Numbered from the stretch's first letter, positions 7,418 through 16,371 are shown. The stretch: 62,118 bases of DNA from Myxococcales bacterium (GCA_002721815.1 PBLQ01000073.1:1-62118), one strand, 5' to 3'. Notes: generated from the letters alone by a model not told the origin. Numbers and translations are program-made.

Positions 7418-8125
7418 TTAAGGAAATAGCGTTCCTTGAGGTTTCGGTCGATCGATCCTTGGAACTCCGTGTGATTTGAGTTCGTCCATAAATGCCCATG
7501 ATTTTCTATGGATGCTAGTTGGCCCCCATTGATGTAAGGCTTCTATGTGTTGTGGGGACGGGTACCCTTTATTACTAGCAAAATAATAATCTGGATATTG
7601 TTTGTCGAAGTTTCGCATCATTCGGTCTCGAACAACTTTTGCGAGAATCGAAGCGGAAGCTATTGAAAGACACTTTGTATCACCTTTGATTATTTTTGTT
7701 ACTTTAGTTGCTCCAACAGCGTGCCCTACAAAATCCCATTTACCATCTATGAGATAATGTTCGGGAACTATAGATAATCCTTCGATTGCTCGTCTGGCGG
7801 CAAGTTTCTGAGACTCAGACATACCTAATTCATCACATTCGTCGTTTGATGCATGTCCAACGGCCCATGTTACGCACCACTTGCTAATTTTAGAGAAAAG
7901 AGATTCTCGTTCTGGCTCTTTAAGGAGTTTTGAATCTCGTACTTTATAGATTCTTTTCTCCTGAGGAACAATTGCCGCGACGATAGTTAACGGGCCAGCC
8001 CAGGCTCCTTTCCCCACTTCGTCTATTCCAGCTACATAACGAACACCCTCTTCCCAAAGATACTTTTCATACTTTAAGTTAGGGGGTGCGGATTGTAAGG
8101 ACTTTCGCACTTTGTGAGTACCCAT
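7418..8125 (-). CDS. rnhB: Ribonuclease HII
   Basis: RNase HII cuts RNA in RNA-DNA hybrids and starts removal of single ribonucleotides from DNA. The 235-residue protein has the first catalytic pair Asp35-Glu36 in GIDEVGKG, a second aspartate in LIDGKW near residue 137, and the KGDTKCLSIASASILAKVVR segment near 160 containing the fourth acidic residue. The usual DEVGRG signature reads DEVGKG here (Lys39 for Arg), which is unusual because that arginine belongs to the GRG loop that senses the ribonucleotide junction. The ATG at 8125 follows a TAACTT hexamer by 6 nt. The upstream unknown gene ends only about 40 bp before it. Confidence 0.92.
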   Translation of the reverse strand: MGTHKVRKSLQSAPPNLKYEKYLWEEGVRYVAGIDEVGKGAWAGPLTIVAAIVPQEKRIYKVRDSKLLKEPERESLFSKISKWCVTWAVGHASNDECDELGMSESQKLAARRAIEGLSIVPEHYLIDGKWDFVGHAVGATKVTKIIKGDTKCLSIASASILAKVVRDRMMRNFDKQYPDYYFASNKGYPSPQHIEALHQWGPTSIHRKSWAFMDELKSHGVPRIDRPKPQGTLFP

Positions 8126-8131
8126 TCCCGA

Positions 8132-8137
8132 AAGTTA
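8132..8137 (-). promoter_or_regulatory. -10 hexamer of a leaderless promoter for rnhB
   Basis: Reverse-strand TAACTT, then TCGGGA, then the ATG at 8125: the 6 nt spacing seen at other genes here. It would give rnhB its own internal promoter. Confidence 0.4.
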
Positions 8138-8164
8138 CTTCAATTAGGTACAAGTGAGATTGAA

Positions 8165-9892
8165 TTAAGAGAAGTTATTTCCTTTTTCTGGTTTGCTTGG
8201 ATTTATTGACGGCTTTTGGATAGGTGACGAGATAAGAGGGATTGCAATTTCATCTGGCTTTTGTTGAGGAAGTAGTGCTTCTCCTCGAAGTTCATTACTT
8301 CCCCAGGTTGGATCAAACCCCGGAGAAGTAAAAGTTATTTGTGAATTAACTTTTCCTTCCCAAAGCAACGCCGGCCTATCCCCGTGCCAGCGAACTGCAT
8401 AACCCACTTCTCCATTTGTGGTAGGCATATTACTTACCTCAACTGACACGTTAAACCACTTCGCGGTGTAGCCCGGAAACAATGCAACGGTAGAGGAATC
8501 GGGTTGACTTACCAGAGATCGGCGAAACATGAGAAGAAATAGAGCAGAGGCAAACGGGTCTTGCAGGCGCTCACTAGAAGAAAATCCTCCAGTTGGTTCT
8601 GCCCTTCCGATTATTTCGCTTAGAGAACCAGACTCCTCTGTGTCGCTTAGGTAATGATTAAGGCATTTAGCTATAGGCGTTGGGCTTTGATCTTCATCAA
8701 GAAGCGCATTTGGAAGAGACCCAGATTGGAGTGATATCGAATTATTTTTATAGATCTTTGGAAGAGTGTTCTCCAACTGATGGGCTTCTTCAAAATGACC
8801 GGATCGTTTTAGGAGACTTACTGATGATTCAAGGCCTAGGCGGAGGTACGAATGGCCTATACGCCTACGAATCCGACTTCGGGGAACCGCGGCAACGAAG
8901 TTTCCGATCTGATCAATCGCCCAATTAAGGATGGGGACACTGACTTCATCGTCCATGTGATGCAAAGTAAATTCATCACAAGCCCATAGCAAGTACGAGA
9001 TGTACTCCATTTCAGGACGTTGAAATGAAGATACTTGATATTGATCTATTGACTTGGTCAGGAGACGTTTTGCTGCTTCAATATGACCCCACAAACACAT
9101 AGATGAAATGGCAAGAGCCGAAGCATAAGCCGGAACGCCTTTCAACCAATAGTTCGAAGTAAGAGGCTGTTCGCACCCGACAAGTAGATGCCTCCTCGCT
9201 GAGAATAGGACCTTCTGCACTCCCTCGTTTTCAAGTTCTACAGATGACCCGTAATCAAGATGCGCATTCCAACCATTGGCAATTCCTGCTAAATTTGGGA
9301 GATCATCCGGATTTGGGAGCGAATGAAGCTTATTTTCAACCCAAAATACTAAACGCAAGCTAGAAGTATGAGGAAGAGGAAAGACGATCGCTACGTGGCT
9401 ACCTTTTACAGGCTGAGACCTTTCTGCATCATTCTGACTTTCTTCCAGTCTTAGAACGCCCAATAACTCACCCTCAGTCGCGGCTACCTGGCAATGGCTT
9501 ACAGGTTTAGAAGCTGAAATCACTGAAACGTTATTTCGGAATAACGTATTTCCTTCACATCTCCAAATCCCAGAACCAGCAGTAATAAAAGCTATAGCAA
9601 CTGGCAGAGGTGTTTCATTCTCTATTTCAACAATCACTAAAGAAGTATTTTTATATGGAGTAGAATTTGCTCGATGGACGATATCGCCGCCAGGTATTCG
9701 AAGCCGAGTTTCAATTGAAACTCCATCTTCAGCAACAATCTGCCGAACTGCCCGCTCATCTCTAGCTATATGCCACCTGTCATCTGCTCGAACCCCCCAA
9801 TGAACTAGGGGCCCAGAACCTAGTGGTTCTATCCCTCCATTAGATGACACGGTATGGACAGGCCCAACTCCAATACTTCCAATTTCAGCCAT
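8165..9892 (-). CDS. Conserved-looking hypothetical protein, 575 residues
   Basis: I do not recognise a named family. The first 200 residues are rich in beta-strand pattern (HWGVRADDRWHIARDE, IETRLRIPGGDIVHR). Residues from about 230 to 380 are helical with Trp and acidic residues (NYWLKGVPAYASALAISSMC, EMEYISYLLWACDEFTLHH), and the last 130 return to strands (WFNVSVEVSN, YAVRWHGDRPALLWEG). A beta-sandwich, then an alpha-helical barrel, then a beta domain is the layout of some six-hairpin glycosidase-like proteins, but I see no catalytic motif to confirm it. There is no signal peptide, so it is probably cytoplasmic. It lies 46 bp after gpsA and 39 bp before rnhB, which suggests one operon. 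Confidence 0.7.
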   Translation of the reverse strand: MAEIGSIGVGPVHTVSSNGGIEPLGSGPLVHWGVRADDRWHIARDERAVRQIVAEDGVSIETRLRIPGGDIVHRANSTPYKNTSLVIVEIENETPLPVAIAFITAGSGIWRCEGNTLFRNNVSVISASKPVSHCQVAATEGELLGVLRLEESQNDAERSQPVKGSHVAIVFPLPHTSSLRLVFWVENKLHSLPNPDDLPNLAGIANGWNAHLDYGSSVELENEGVQKVLFSARRHLLVGCEQPLTSNYWLKGVPAYASALAISSMCLWGHIEAAKRLLTKSIDQYQVSSFQRPEMEYISYLLWACDEFTLHHMDDEVSVPILNWAIDQIGNFVAAVPRSRIRRRIGHSYLRLGLESSVSLLKRSGHFEEAHQLENTLPKIYKNNSISLQSGSLPNALLDEDQSPTPIAKCLNHYLSDTEESGSLSEIIGRAEPTGGFSSSERLQDPFASALFLLMFRRSLVSQPDSSTVALFPGYTAKWFNVSVEVSNMPTTNGEVGYAVRWHGDRPALLWEGKVNSQITFTSPGFDPTWGSNELRGEALLPQQKPDEIAIPLISSPIQKPSINPSKPEKGNNFS

Positions 9893-9938
9893 GAAATTTT
9901 CTCTTAATTAGGGTTTTGATGAGCAGCATGTGATTAAC

Positions 9939-10931
9939 TCAGGTTTCAGATCCTTGATCACGAAGCATTAGAAGCTCGTATGCATCTGATGCGGAAATAC
10001 TACCGTTCACAACAGCCGAAACTTGGTCCGTGATCGGAGTTTCAACTTTGTATTCTTTAGCTAGTTGAGAGACAACTGGCGCTGTCATTACCCCTTCGGC
10101 AACATTATCCATATGCGAAATAACTTCATCAAGTAATCTACCCTTACCTAGCTGTTCACCAACAAACCTATTTCGGCTTTTTGCTGAGAACGAGGTTGCA
10201 ATTAGATCTCCGAGTCCAGCTAACCCTGAGAACGTTTCTCGCCTAGCGCCCATAGCTTCTCCGAGTCGTGTCAGCTCGGCCAACCCTCTGGTTATTACAG
10301 CCGCAATAGTATTATCACCTGTTCCCAGGCCGGTCGTCATACCTGCTGCAAGAGCAAGAACGTTCTTGAATGCTCCACCCAATTCACAGCCTTTCACATC
10401 AGTACTTGTATAAACTCGGAAATTTTCAGTTAGAAAAACTTTGTGTATCTGTTCTGAATCTGACTCATTAGCCATGGCCAGCACTGAAGCCGTTGCAAAA
10501 CCCTGAAGTACTTCTTGAGCAAGATTTGGCCCAGAGAGAACTCCTGTTGGGTTTTCTGGAAGCTCCTCATTTACGACCTGAGTCATAGTGAAAGTACTGC
10601 CCTGCTCTAACCCCTTTGCAAGACTTAAAATTGGAGTACCGTCTTGTAAGTATGGCTTCATCTGACAAAGGACTTCTCGAAAACTTTGAGATGGTATGGC
10701 TACAAGAGCGATATCAGCATCGTGTAGGACTTCTTCTAAATCAACAGAAGCTCTTAAATTATTAGCAAGATTGAAATCAGGTAAATAACGAAGATTTTTG
10801 TGATATTGGTTGATCGATGCAGCAACCTCAGAGTCCCTGCACCACAACTTTGTGAGAGCATTATGAGAAACAAGATGCGCGACTGTTGTCCCCCAGGAGC
10901 CACCACCTACAACTGCCACAGAAATATCCAC
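9939..10931 (-). CDS. gpsA: NAD(P)H-dependent glycerol-3-phosphate dehydrogenase
   Basis: GpsA reduces dihydroxyacetone phosphate to sn-glycerol 3-phosphate, the first step of phospholipid synthesis. The 330-residue protein carries the Rossmann GGGSWG at residues 9-14, the LSLAKGLE segment near 104, SGPNLAQEV near 136, and the catalytic region GAFKNVLALAAGM near 185-198 followed by GDNTIAAVITRGLAEL. Length is normal. The GTG at 10931 is chosen because a TACGAT hexamer lies 6 nt before it. It heads a reverse-strand series with the unknown 575-residue gene and rnhB, and is divergent from cofC about 70 bp away. Confidence 0.95.
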   Translation of the reverse strand: MDISVAVVGGGSWGTTVAHLVSHNALTKLWCRDSEVAASINQYHKNLRYLPDFNLANNLRASVDLEEVLHDADIALVAIPSQSFREVLCQMKPYLQDGTPILSLAKGLEQGSTFTMTQVVNEELPENPTGVLSGPNLAQEVLQGFATASVLAMANESDSEQIHKVFLTENFRVYTSTDVKGCELGGAFKNVLALAAGMTTGLGTGDNTIAAVITRGLAELTRLGEAMGARRETFSGLAGLGDLIATSFSAKSRNRFVGEQLGKGRLLDEVISHMDNVAEGVMTAPVVSQLAKEYKVETPITDQVSAVVNGSISASDAYELLMLRDQGSET

Positions 10932-10937
10932 TGAAGA

Positions 10938-10943
10938 ATCGTA
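10938..10943 (-). promoter_or_regulatory. -10 hexamer of a leaderless promoter for gpsA
   Basis: Reverse-strand TACGAT, then TCTTCA, then GTG at 10931 (6 nt spacing). A GAGG further upstream lies before the hexamer and would not be in the transcript. Confidence 0.5.
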
Positions 10944-10995
10944 CCTCAGAACTAGTGACGATTCAGATACTGAGCAATAGATAACCAGGTAGGCC

Positions 10996-11001
10996 TAGAA
11001 T
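10996..11001 (+). promoter_or_regulatory. -10 hexamer of a leaderless promoter for cofC
   Basis: TAGAAT is followed by 7 nt and then the ATG at 11009, with no ribosome binding site between. Confidence 0.5.
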
Positions 11002-11008
11002 CTTGTCA

Positions 11009-11587
11009 ATGGATACTTATGGAGTGCTTCTCCCAGTTAAATCTTTTAATAACGCCAAGGCACGTCTATCTTCCGTGCTTAACGCTAAAGAGCGCGCTGC
11101 CTTATCACGTTCACTAGCAGAAGGTGTTATTTCTGCGTGTGCAGGTGTCCCAGTCTGGGTTATTTGTGAAGATGAAGAAGTTGAACGATGGGCCTCGAAC
11201 CTAGGCACTCAAGTGATCCGAAATGTTGGAACTGGCCTAAATGAGGCAGCCCAAACGGGATTAGCAGCGTTAGCAAAAGAAGGCGTAAAGAAGGTTTTAA
11301 TTTCACATGCCGACTTAATTTTTCCTGGTGACCTCCCTTCACTATTTGAGCGTGATGGCATTATCCTTGTGCCGGATCGACATAATGATGGAACAAATAT
11401 CATAGGTTTACCGACCGAAATCGATTTTTCCTTCAGATACGGCCCTGGCTCATTGAAAAGACATAAGCGGGAAGCAGAAAGATTTGATTTGCCTTTAAGT
11501 ATCATGAAAGACACAAAATTTGGATTTGATATAGATAACCCTGATGATCTTGAAGAATCCAAGCTACTTAAAGAAGATCTGACCTAG
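11009..11587 (+). CDS. cofC: 2-phospho-L-lactate / phosphoenolpyruvate guanylyltransferase (F420 biosynthesis)
   Basis: CofC, called FbiD in actinobacteria, activates a three-carbon phosphate with GTP to begin assembly of the F420 side chain. The 192-residue product starts with the nucleotide-binding GVLLPVKSFNNAKARLSSVL segment, which matches the PVKxxxxAKSRL pattern of the family. It continues with LISHADLIFPGDLPSL near residue 97 and the PDRHNDGTNIIGLP motif near 120, then FRYGPGSLKRHKREAE. Start ATG 11009 is preferred to TTG 11003 because of the -10 hexamer 7 nt before it. The other F420 genes are not in the window, but three LLM oxidoreductases are. The LmbE-type gene follows 9 bp downstream. 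Confidence 0.88.
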   Translation: MDTYGVLLPVKSFNNAKARLSSVLNAKERAALSRSLAEGVISACAGVPVWVICEDEEVERWASNLGTQVIRNVGTGLNEAAQTGLAALAKEGVKKVLISHADLIFPGDLPSLFERDGIILVPDRHNDGTNIIGLPTEIDFSFRYGPGSLKRHKREAERFDLPLSIMKDTKFGFDIDNPDDLEESKLLKEDLT

Positions 11588-11590
11588 AGT
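11585..11590 (+). promoter_or_regulatory. -10-like hexamer overlapping the cofC stop
   Basis: TAGAGT begins at the cofC stop codon and ends 6 nt before the GTG at 11597. It could give the deacetylase gene its own leaderless transcript within the operon, though chance is possible. Confidence 0.35.
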
Positions 11591-11596
11591 GTCACT

Positions 11597-12325
11597 GTGA
11601 TCAGCCAAAATATCCCAACCCCTGCCAAAGCTCTTGCTATTGGAGCACACCCCGATGACATTGAATTTGGAGCTGGTGCTACGTTGGCCAAGTGGGCAGC
11701 AAATGGCTGTGAAGTCAGTTTGTTGATTTGCACTGATGGATCAAAGGGCTCTTGGGACCCTTCGACCAATACCAATGAATTAACTGCAATTCGCAAATCC
11801 GAACAACGTGTTGCGGCCGAGGAGCTTGGAGTCCTCGGAGAGATTATTTTCCTTGACTACATTGACGGTGAATTGCATGCTGGCGTCGAGGAACGAGATA
11901 CTGTTGCATCTTGGATTCGAAAACTTAAACCCGAAGTACTTCTAAGCCATGACCCTTGGAAAAGGTATAGGCTTCACCCAGATCATCACAATGCCGGACA
12001 ACTAGCTATCAATGGAATTGTCGCTGCTAGAGATCCTTTCTTTCTGACTGATTCTTCTTTGTATCCGCATCGCCCTTCAGAGCTATTCTTATTCGAACCT
12101 GAAGAATGCGATCACCTTGAAACCACTGATGGGTACGAAAAGAAAAAACTTAATGCTCTCGAGTCACACAAAAGCCAATATTTATCGACAATGGGAATAA
12201 CCGAAGGTAACGAAACTAAGGGACTGGAGGATTTCCGCGAACGTATCAGAAAAGAACTCATAGCTTTCGGCGATCTTACTGGAAAAGGAATGGCCGAAGG
12301 CTTTAAGCGAATTACAGAACTATAG
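11597..12325 (+). CDS. PIG-L/LmbE family deacetylase
   Basis: This is a zinc-dependent N-acetylglucosamine-type deacetylase of 242 residues. AHPDDIEFG at residues 17-25 gives the His-Asp metal ligands and catalytic Asp, and RLHPDHHNAG near residue 125 gives the third ligand. The length and the AHPDDIEFG variant are closer to BshB1/LmbE-like enzymes than to the longer Mca at 4723. Possible roles are mycothiol synthesis (MshB) or deacetylation of another amino-sugar conjugate; sequence alone does not decide. It follows cofC by 9 bp and converges on the DUF1015 gene with only 7 bp between the stop codons. Confidence 0.82.
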   Translation: MISQNIPTPAKALAIGAHPDDIEFGAGATLAKWAANGCEVSLLICTDGSKGSWDPSTNTNELTAIRKSEQRVAAEELGVLGEIIFLDYIDGELHAGVEERDTVASWIRKLKPEVLLSHDPWKRYRLHPDHHNAGQLAINGIVAARDPFFLTDSSLYPHRPSELFLFEPEECDHLETTDGYEKKKLNALESHKSQYLSTMGITEGNETKGLEDFRERIRKELIAFGDLTGKGMAEGFKRITEL

Positions 12326-12332
12326 AGTAGCC

Positions 12333-13535
12333 CTACCTATGCACCAGAAAGATTCCTGACCTAACTTTTGGTTGAAAATATGTGCTTTTCGGCGGGAAGG
12401 TCATCCGCCTATCAGCAACGGAGAGCAATTGGGCCATCGGAACAGGATGAAGAGCAAAAGCAGCACCCCCGTCTAAGTCAGTTTGATCAACTAGGTGGTT
12501 CAAACCAACAGATCCAGGAAGGTACTGAAGCCGATTATCTGTACCGGCCTCATCAATATGGAAAATTGGACTAAGAATCTTTCGTTGCAATAAGCCAGAG
12601 TCAATCTCTGATGGGTGTATTCTGGCAGGCTTGATAGTCGTCCACTGGCCGGCAGCATACATGGAGAACTCTCCTGAAGCCTTTGGTAGAGGATCTTGAT
12701 CCCCTGTAATCGGAAGAAGAGCGAAATCGCGGGCAGCTATCTCTTTGTAAAGATCATCCAAAGAATATCCAGCCATATCGGTAACACGTCGGTGGAAGGC
12801 ACTGATCTTTAGCTCGCTTAGTGGGAAAAAAGCGGCAAAGAGCTTTCCAAAAGACCCAGACTCACCGTTCCTTGCCCACATTTCTGACGCTGCACTTAGG
12901 CGATGATGGCCATCAACCACATACGCAGATTTATCTCTCATAATTTCTATGAGTTCGCTTGCGTGAACATCCGCCACGGACCAAATTTTTTGTTCAATCA
13001 AATCTTCTCGCTGAAAATGCAATATAGGCGTTTCATTATTTTGAATTGATGAAAGAATCGAAGCTACATGCTCATCATCTTCATACCCAAGAGCAACTGG
13101 TGAGGATTGAACTCGAATTTTTTCTAAATGGTCTGCAAGGTGCAAGGAGCGGCTTGGTCGTATTCGTTCATGGGGAATAATTCGCCCTTCTTTTACAGCA
13201 GTGAGTGGGACATCACCAATAATTGCTGTCTGCTTGTGATCTCCAGATCGAAGTTGGTAGAGGTAAAGCGACGGACTACGGACTTTCTCATAAATGTTCT
13301 CTGATAGAAGACGAGATAAAGCTGCAGCATTAGATTCGGAAACTTCTTCTGCAGTTTTCTCGCTTTCATCATCACCGAATGAACGCGTTACATGAAGAAA
13401 GACATAAGGGTCTTTTTCCATTACTTCGAACCTTTGTTCAGGCCTAAGGGCATCATACGCAGGAGAAACAACTCTCTCAGCCCATTCTTGCCGGACGAGT
13501 TGTGCTTCTACTCGACTGAGCAAACCTGACTCCAT
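12333..13535 (-). CDS. DUF1015 family protein
   Basis: The 400-residue protein matches DUF1015 throughout: VSPAYDALRPEQR near residue 22, the VFLHVTRS segment, the RIIPHERIRPSRS motif near 136, and the central YVVDGHHRLSAASEM motif near 207-219. The last resembles the nucleotide- and serine-binding loop of ParB/SerK-type kinases. The ATG at 13535 is 2 bp after the serA stop codon, so the two are coupled. DUF1015 genes often sit beside serA, consistent with a role in serine metabolism; a serine-kinase-like activity is known for related ADP-dependent enzymes but is only inferred here. Confidence 0.85.
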   Translation of the reverse strand: MESGLLSRVEAQLVRQEWAERVVSPAYDALRPEQRFEVMEKDPYVFLHVTRSFGDDESEKTAEEVSESNAAALSRLLSENIYEKVRSPSLYLYQLRSGDHKQTAIIGDVPLTAVKEGRIIPHERIRPSRSLHLADHLEKIRVQSSPVALGYEDDEHVASILSSIQNNETPILHFQREDLIEQKIWSVADVHASELIEIMRDKSAYVVDGHHRLSAASEMWARNGESGSFGKLFAAFFPLSELKISAFHRRVTDMAGYSLDDLYKEIAARDFALLPITGDQDPLPKASGEFSMYAAGQWTTIKPARIHPSEIDSGLLQRKILSPIFHIDEAGTDNRLQYLPGSVGLNHLVDQTDLDGGAAFALHPVPMAQLLSVADRRMTFPPKSTYFQPKVRSGIFLVHR

Positions 13536-13537
13536 CG

Positions 13538-14752
13538 CTAAACAGCTCTCTTATCTAGAAGAGAGACTCCCAAAACATGTTCAAGGGAAACCAACTCGTC
13601 ATATAGGCCTATTGGAACTGCACCTACCACTTCAATGCTAGCTACAGCAGCCCTCTTACCGTTAAACACGCGATTATCCATGTATTGAACATTTAGATCA
13701 GCAGCTCTAAGTGTCGAAAGAACTGAAGCAAGAACCCCGACACGATCTAAGTGCCGCACTCGTACTTGTGACGTCCCTTCTCCAGATGGTGCTTCGTTAA
13801 CGCAATTCAATGGATTTCCACTTTCAAAACCTGCAATAGCATCAACAACACCGCTAGCAATAGCTTTACTTGCTTGCATAGTTGATGCACCAATATGGTG
13901 ACTTCCAACAACCGAAGGGTGACTAGCTAAAGTTGAAATAATAGTACTTTCGCCAGAAGCAGGTTCATCGCAAAAGACATCTAGGCCAGCTCTAATTCCT
14001 CGTTCATTCATCGCTTGGATAAGGGCAGGCTCATCAATAATTTCGCCTCTACTGGTATTCAGTAGAATAGCCTTGTCCTTAAACGACCGGAGCAGCTCTT
14101 CGTCCACTAGTGACATTGTTTTTTCATTAAAGGGAACATGAACAGAAATAATGTCACTAGTGGCAACGAGCTCCTCCACAGTATCAGCTAGCCGTATCCC
14201 GATTTGGCGGATACGTTGTTCAGTTTCAGGCGAGCGACCACTTTTCCTTTGCCCTATTACTCGCAATCCGAAGGCTTTCGCTCGTTCCGCGACACTAAGT
14301 CCGATACCGCCAAGACCTATAATTCCGATGGTTTTCCCCATAAGGCCATCAGCTATCGAATATTCTTTTTTGTTCCAAATACCTTTTCGTAAGTCACTAG
14401 CGCCCTCAACAACATGGCGATCTATAGCTAGCAAGAGAGCGAAAGTTAACTCTGCAACTGCTGCAGCATTTCTTCCTGGAACATTACAGACATAAATTCC
14501 TAAATCTGAAGCGGCAACAACGTCAATGTTGTCGACACCAGCCCCTGCTCGAACGATCAGAGACAGTCGGTCAGCAGCTCTAAGGGCATCATCTGTCACT
14601 CGTGTGCTTCTAACAACAAGCACTTCAACACCTTGGATATGCTGCTCTAAGCCTTCAGAAGTAACATCATAATTTTCCTGCACTTCGTGCCCGATATCTT
14701 CGAGGGCAAGTTTCGCACTGGAATCCAATTTATCTGCTATTAAGATTTTCAT
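13538..14752 (-). CDS. serA: D-3-phosphoglycerate dehydrogenase-like 2-hydroxyacid dehydrogenase
   Basis: SerA makes 3-phosphohydroxypyruvate in the first step of serine synthesis. The 404-residue product has the D-2-hydroxyacid dehydrogenase layout: VRSTRVTDDAL and RAGAGVDNID near residues 60-85, the NAD-binding GLGGIGLSVAERAKAFG near 147-163, NTSRGEIIDEPAL near 227, and the HPSVVGSHHIGAST segment holding the catalytic His near 280. The C-terminal 85 residues form an ACT-like module (RHLDRVGVLASVLSTLRAAD), the usual site of serine sensing. The ATG at 14752 follows AGGAGAAAT; an upstream in-frame ATG at 14794 lacks such a site. DUF1015 follows directly. Confidence 0.88.
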   Translation of the reverse strand: MKILIADKLDSSAKLALEDIGHEVQENYDVTSEGLEQHIQGVEVLVVRSTRVTDDALRAADRLSLIVRAGAGVDNIDVVAASDLGIYVCNVPGRNAAAVAELTFALLLAIDRHVVEGASDLRKGIWNKKEYSIADGLMGKTIGIIGLGGIGLSVAERAKAFGLRVIGQRKSGRSPETEQRIRQIGIRLADTVEELVATSDIISVHVPFNEKTMSLVDEELLRSFKDKAILLNTSRGEIIDEPALIQAMNERGIRAGLDVFCDEPASGESTIISTLASHPSVVGSHHIGASTMQASKAIASGVVDAIAGFESGNPLNCVNEAPSGEGTSQVRVRHLDRVGVLASVLSTLRAADLNVQYMDNRVFNGKRAAVASIEVVGAVPIGLYDELVSLEHVLGVSLLDKRAV

Positions 14753-14939
14753 ATTTCTCCTAGCGTCGAGCTCTATACCGGCTTTCGCGGGCAAGGAGGT
14801 CTGCTCATACTTATTCTAATGAATACTTCTGGAGAGGACTACTGTGGCTCCCCTTTGACCATTTCTGACTTATCTAATTTGTATTAATCCATCGAAGGCC
14901 AAGAAGGTATATGGTTTAGGATTACTGACCGGAGGGAAA

Positions 14940-15446
14940 ATGTCTGAAGAACGGGAAATACTAGACTGGGAATCATATGGACTGGCTGCAAGGGAGCTCG
15001 CTCAAATCGTAGCCGATGATAATTACCAGCCCGATATCATCCTAGCTATAGCTCGAGGTGGACTTTTCGTGGCGGGTTCTCTCGGATATGCCCTTTCAGT
15101 GAAGAACCTCTACGTAATGAATGTGGAGTATTACACCGGAGTAGATGAACGTCTGGATGTCCCCGTGGCCTTACCTCCCTATCTGGACTCTATTGACCTC
15201 AGGAACGCTCGCGTTCTTATTGCTGATGATGTAGCTGACACCGGAGCAACGCTGGCCTATGTGTACGAATTCTGTAAGAACGAAGTTGCAGACGTTCGCA
15301 GCGCCGTACTGTATGAGAAAAGTCCTTCCATAATCAAATGTGAATACGTGTGGAAACGCACGGACCAATGGATCAACTTTCCATGGTCTTGTGATGACCC
15401 AATAATGGAACCTGCAGATGGCCGAGCCATCATCTTAGACGCATAA
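14940..15446 (+). CDS. Purine phosphoribosyltransferase
   Basis: This is a type I phosphoribosyltransferase of 168 residues that joins a base to PRPP. The PRPP-binding loop VLIADDVADTGAT is at about residues 91-103, and the pyrophosphate loop is LAIARGGLFVAG near 38-49. The late tryptophan-rich segment (WKRTDQWINFPWS) is typical of hypoxanthine/xanthine-guanine enzymes. GGAGGG four bases upstream of the ATG, with TAGGAT at 14917 as a likely -10 box, gives a short leader. It is the first forward gene before the molybdenum hydroxylase operon, so base salvage beside purine oxidation is a sensible reading. Xanthine-guanine specificity is likely but not proven. Confidence 0.82.
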   Translation: MSEEREILDWESYGLAARELAQIVADDNYQPDIILAIARGGLFVAGSLGYALSVKNLYVMNVEYYTGVDERLDVPVALPPYLDSIDLRNARVLIADDVADTGATLAYVYEFCKNEVADVRSAVLYEKSPSIIKCEYVWKRTDQWINFPWSCDDPIMEPADGRAIILDA

Positions 15447-15504
15447 AAACTCAAAACTTTTGCTAATCGTGGGGTCTATCGTTACGGCTTTTTCGTCTGT
15501 TCGC

Positions 15505-15510
15505 TACGAT
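15505..15510 (+). promoter_or_regulatory. -10 hexamer before the molybdenum hydroxylase operon
   Basis: TACGAT ends 9 nt before the ATG at 15520 and 3 nt before an in-frame ATG at 15514. No Shine-Dalgarno sequence is present, so the operon probably starts leaderless. Confidence 0.45.
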
Positions 15511-15519
15511 TAAATGATT

Positions 15520-16371
15520 ATGGAAGTATTAATAGCCTCATCAACAGAGGAAATCTGTGAACTGCTTGAGCAGGATAGTAGCCGTCAACTACTTGCTGGG
15601 GGTACTGACTTCATGGTTGAGGTTAACTACAGACATAGATCACCCTCGAGTGTAATTACTATCGATCAAGTGCCGGAACTTCAGAATTGGCACCACGATG
15701 GCGATTCTGTGGTTGTGGGATCTTGTGTAACCTATCGTGAAATCGAGAGAGGACCTTTAGCTACACTTGTCCCAGCACTAGCTCAAGCAGCACGAACAGT
15801 TGGATCACCGCAGATCCGAAATGCAGGAACCATAGGAGGGAATATAGGCACAGCCTCACCTGCCGGAGACATGATACCCGTCCTCTCTGCCTTAGGTGCA
15901 GTAATTTCTCTAAGAAGTTCTGAAGGCAAACGAGAAGTCTCGTTAGAGGATCTAATTGTCGGGGTAAAACAAACTTCCTTACGCCGTGGGGAATTTATCG
16001 AATCTGTAAGAGTACCTGTATTAGACAGCCCTCAAGAGTTTCTAAAAGTTGGGTCAAGAAGTGCCATGGTAATTTCTGTAACCTCGCTCGCCTTTATCAC
16101 TTACCCCAAAACACGTTCGGTCGGCATAGGACTTGGAGCTGTAAATCCCATACCAACGCGAGCTAAAGAAGCTGAGGTATTTATTGCTGATTTTCTTGAC
16201 TGGGAGACCATGCAAGTAGATCCTTCTGGGATAGATCACTTCAAAGATCTAGTCTCTGCAGCTAGTAGCCCTATTGATGACCACCGAAGCGTTGCGGCAT
16301 ACAGGCGTAAGAGTATTGGAATACTCGCACAACGCGCCCTAACGCGTGTGTTTACTGAAGGGGTTCTCTGA
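15520..16371 (+). CDS. Molybdenum hydroxylase FAD-binding subunit (XdhB/CoxM type)
   Basis: This is the middle subunit of a xanthine dehydrogenase-family enzyme; it carries FAD and passes electrons to the final acceptor. The 283-residue protein has the first FAD loop LLAGGTDFMVE near residues 26-36 and the second TIGGNIGTASPAGD near 105-118. It then has the substrate-side helical domain with KVGSRSAMVISV near 170, the counterpart of the usual KxxxRxAxDIA pattern. It overlaps the next gene by one base (TGATG). The small and large subunits follow in order, giving FAD - 2Fe-2S - Mo. Start 15514 is an alternative, two codons longer. Confidence 0.88.
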   Translation: MEVLIASSTEEICELLEQDSSRQLLAGGTDFMVEVNYRHRSPSSVITIDQVPELQNWHHDGDSVVVGSCVTYREIERGPLATLVPALAQAARTVGSPQIRNAGTIGGNIGTASPAGDMIPVLSALGAVISLRSSEGKREVSLEDLIVGVKQTSLRRGEFIESVRVPVLDSPQEFLKVGSRSAMVISVTSLAFITYPKTRSVGIGLGAVNPIPTRAKEAEVFIADFLDWETMQVDPSGIDHFKDLVSAASSPIDDHRSVAAYRRKSIGILAQRALTRVFTEGVL

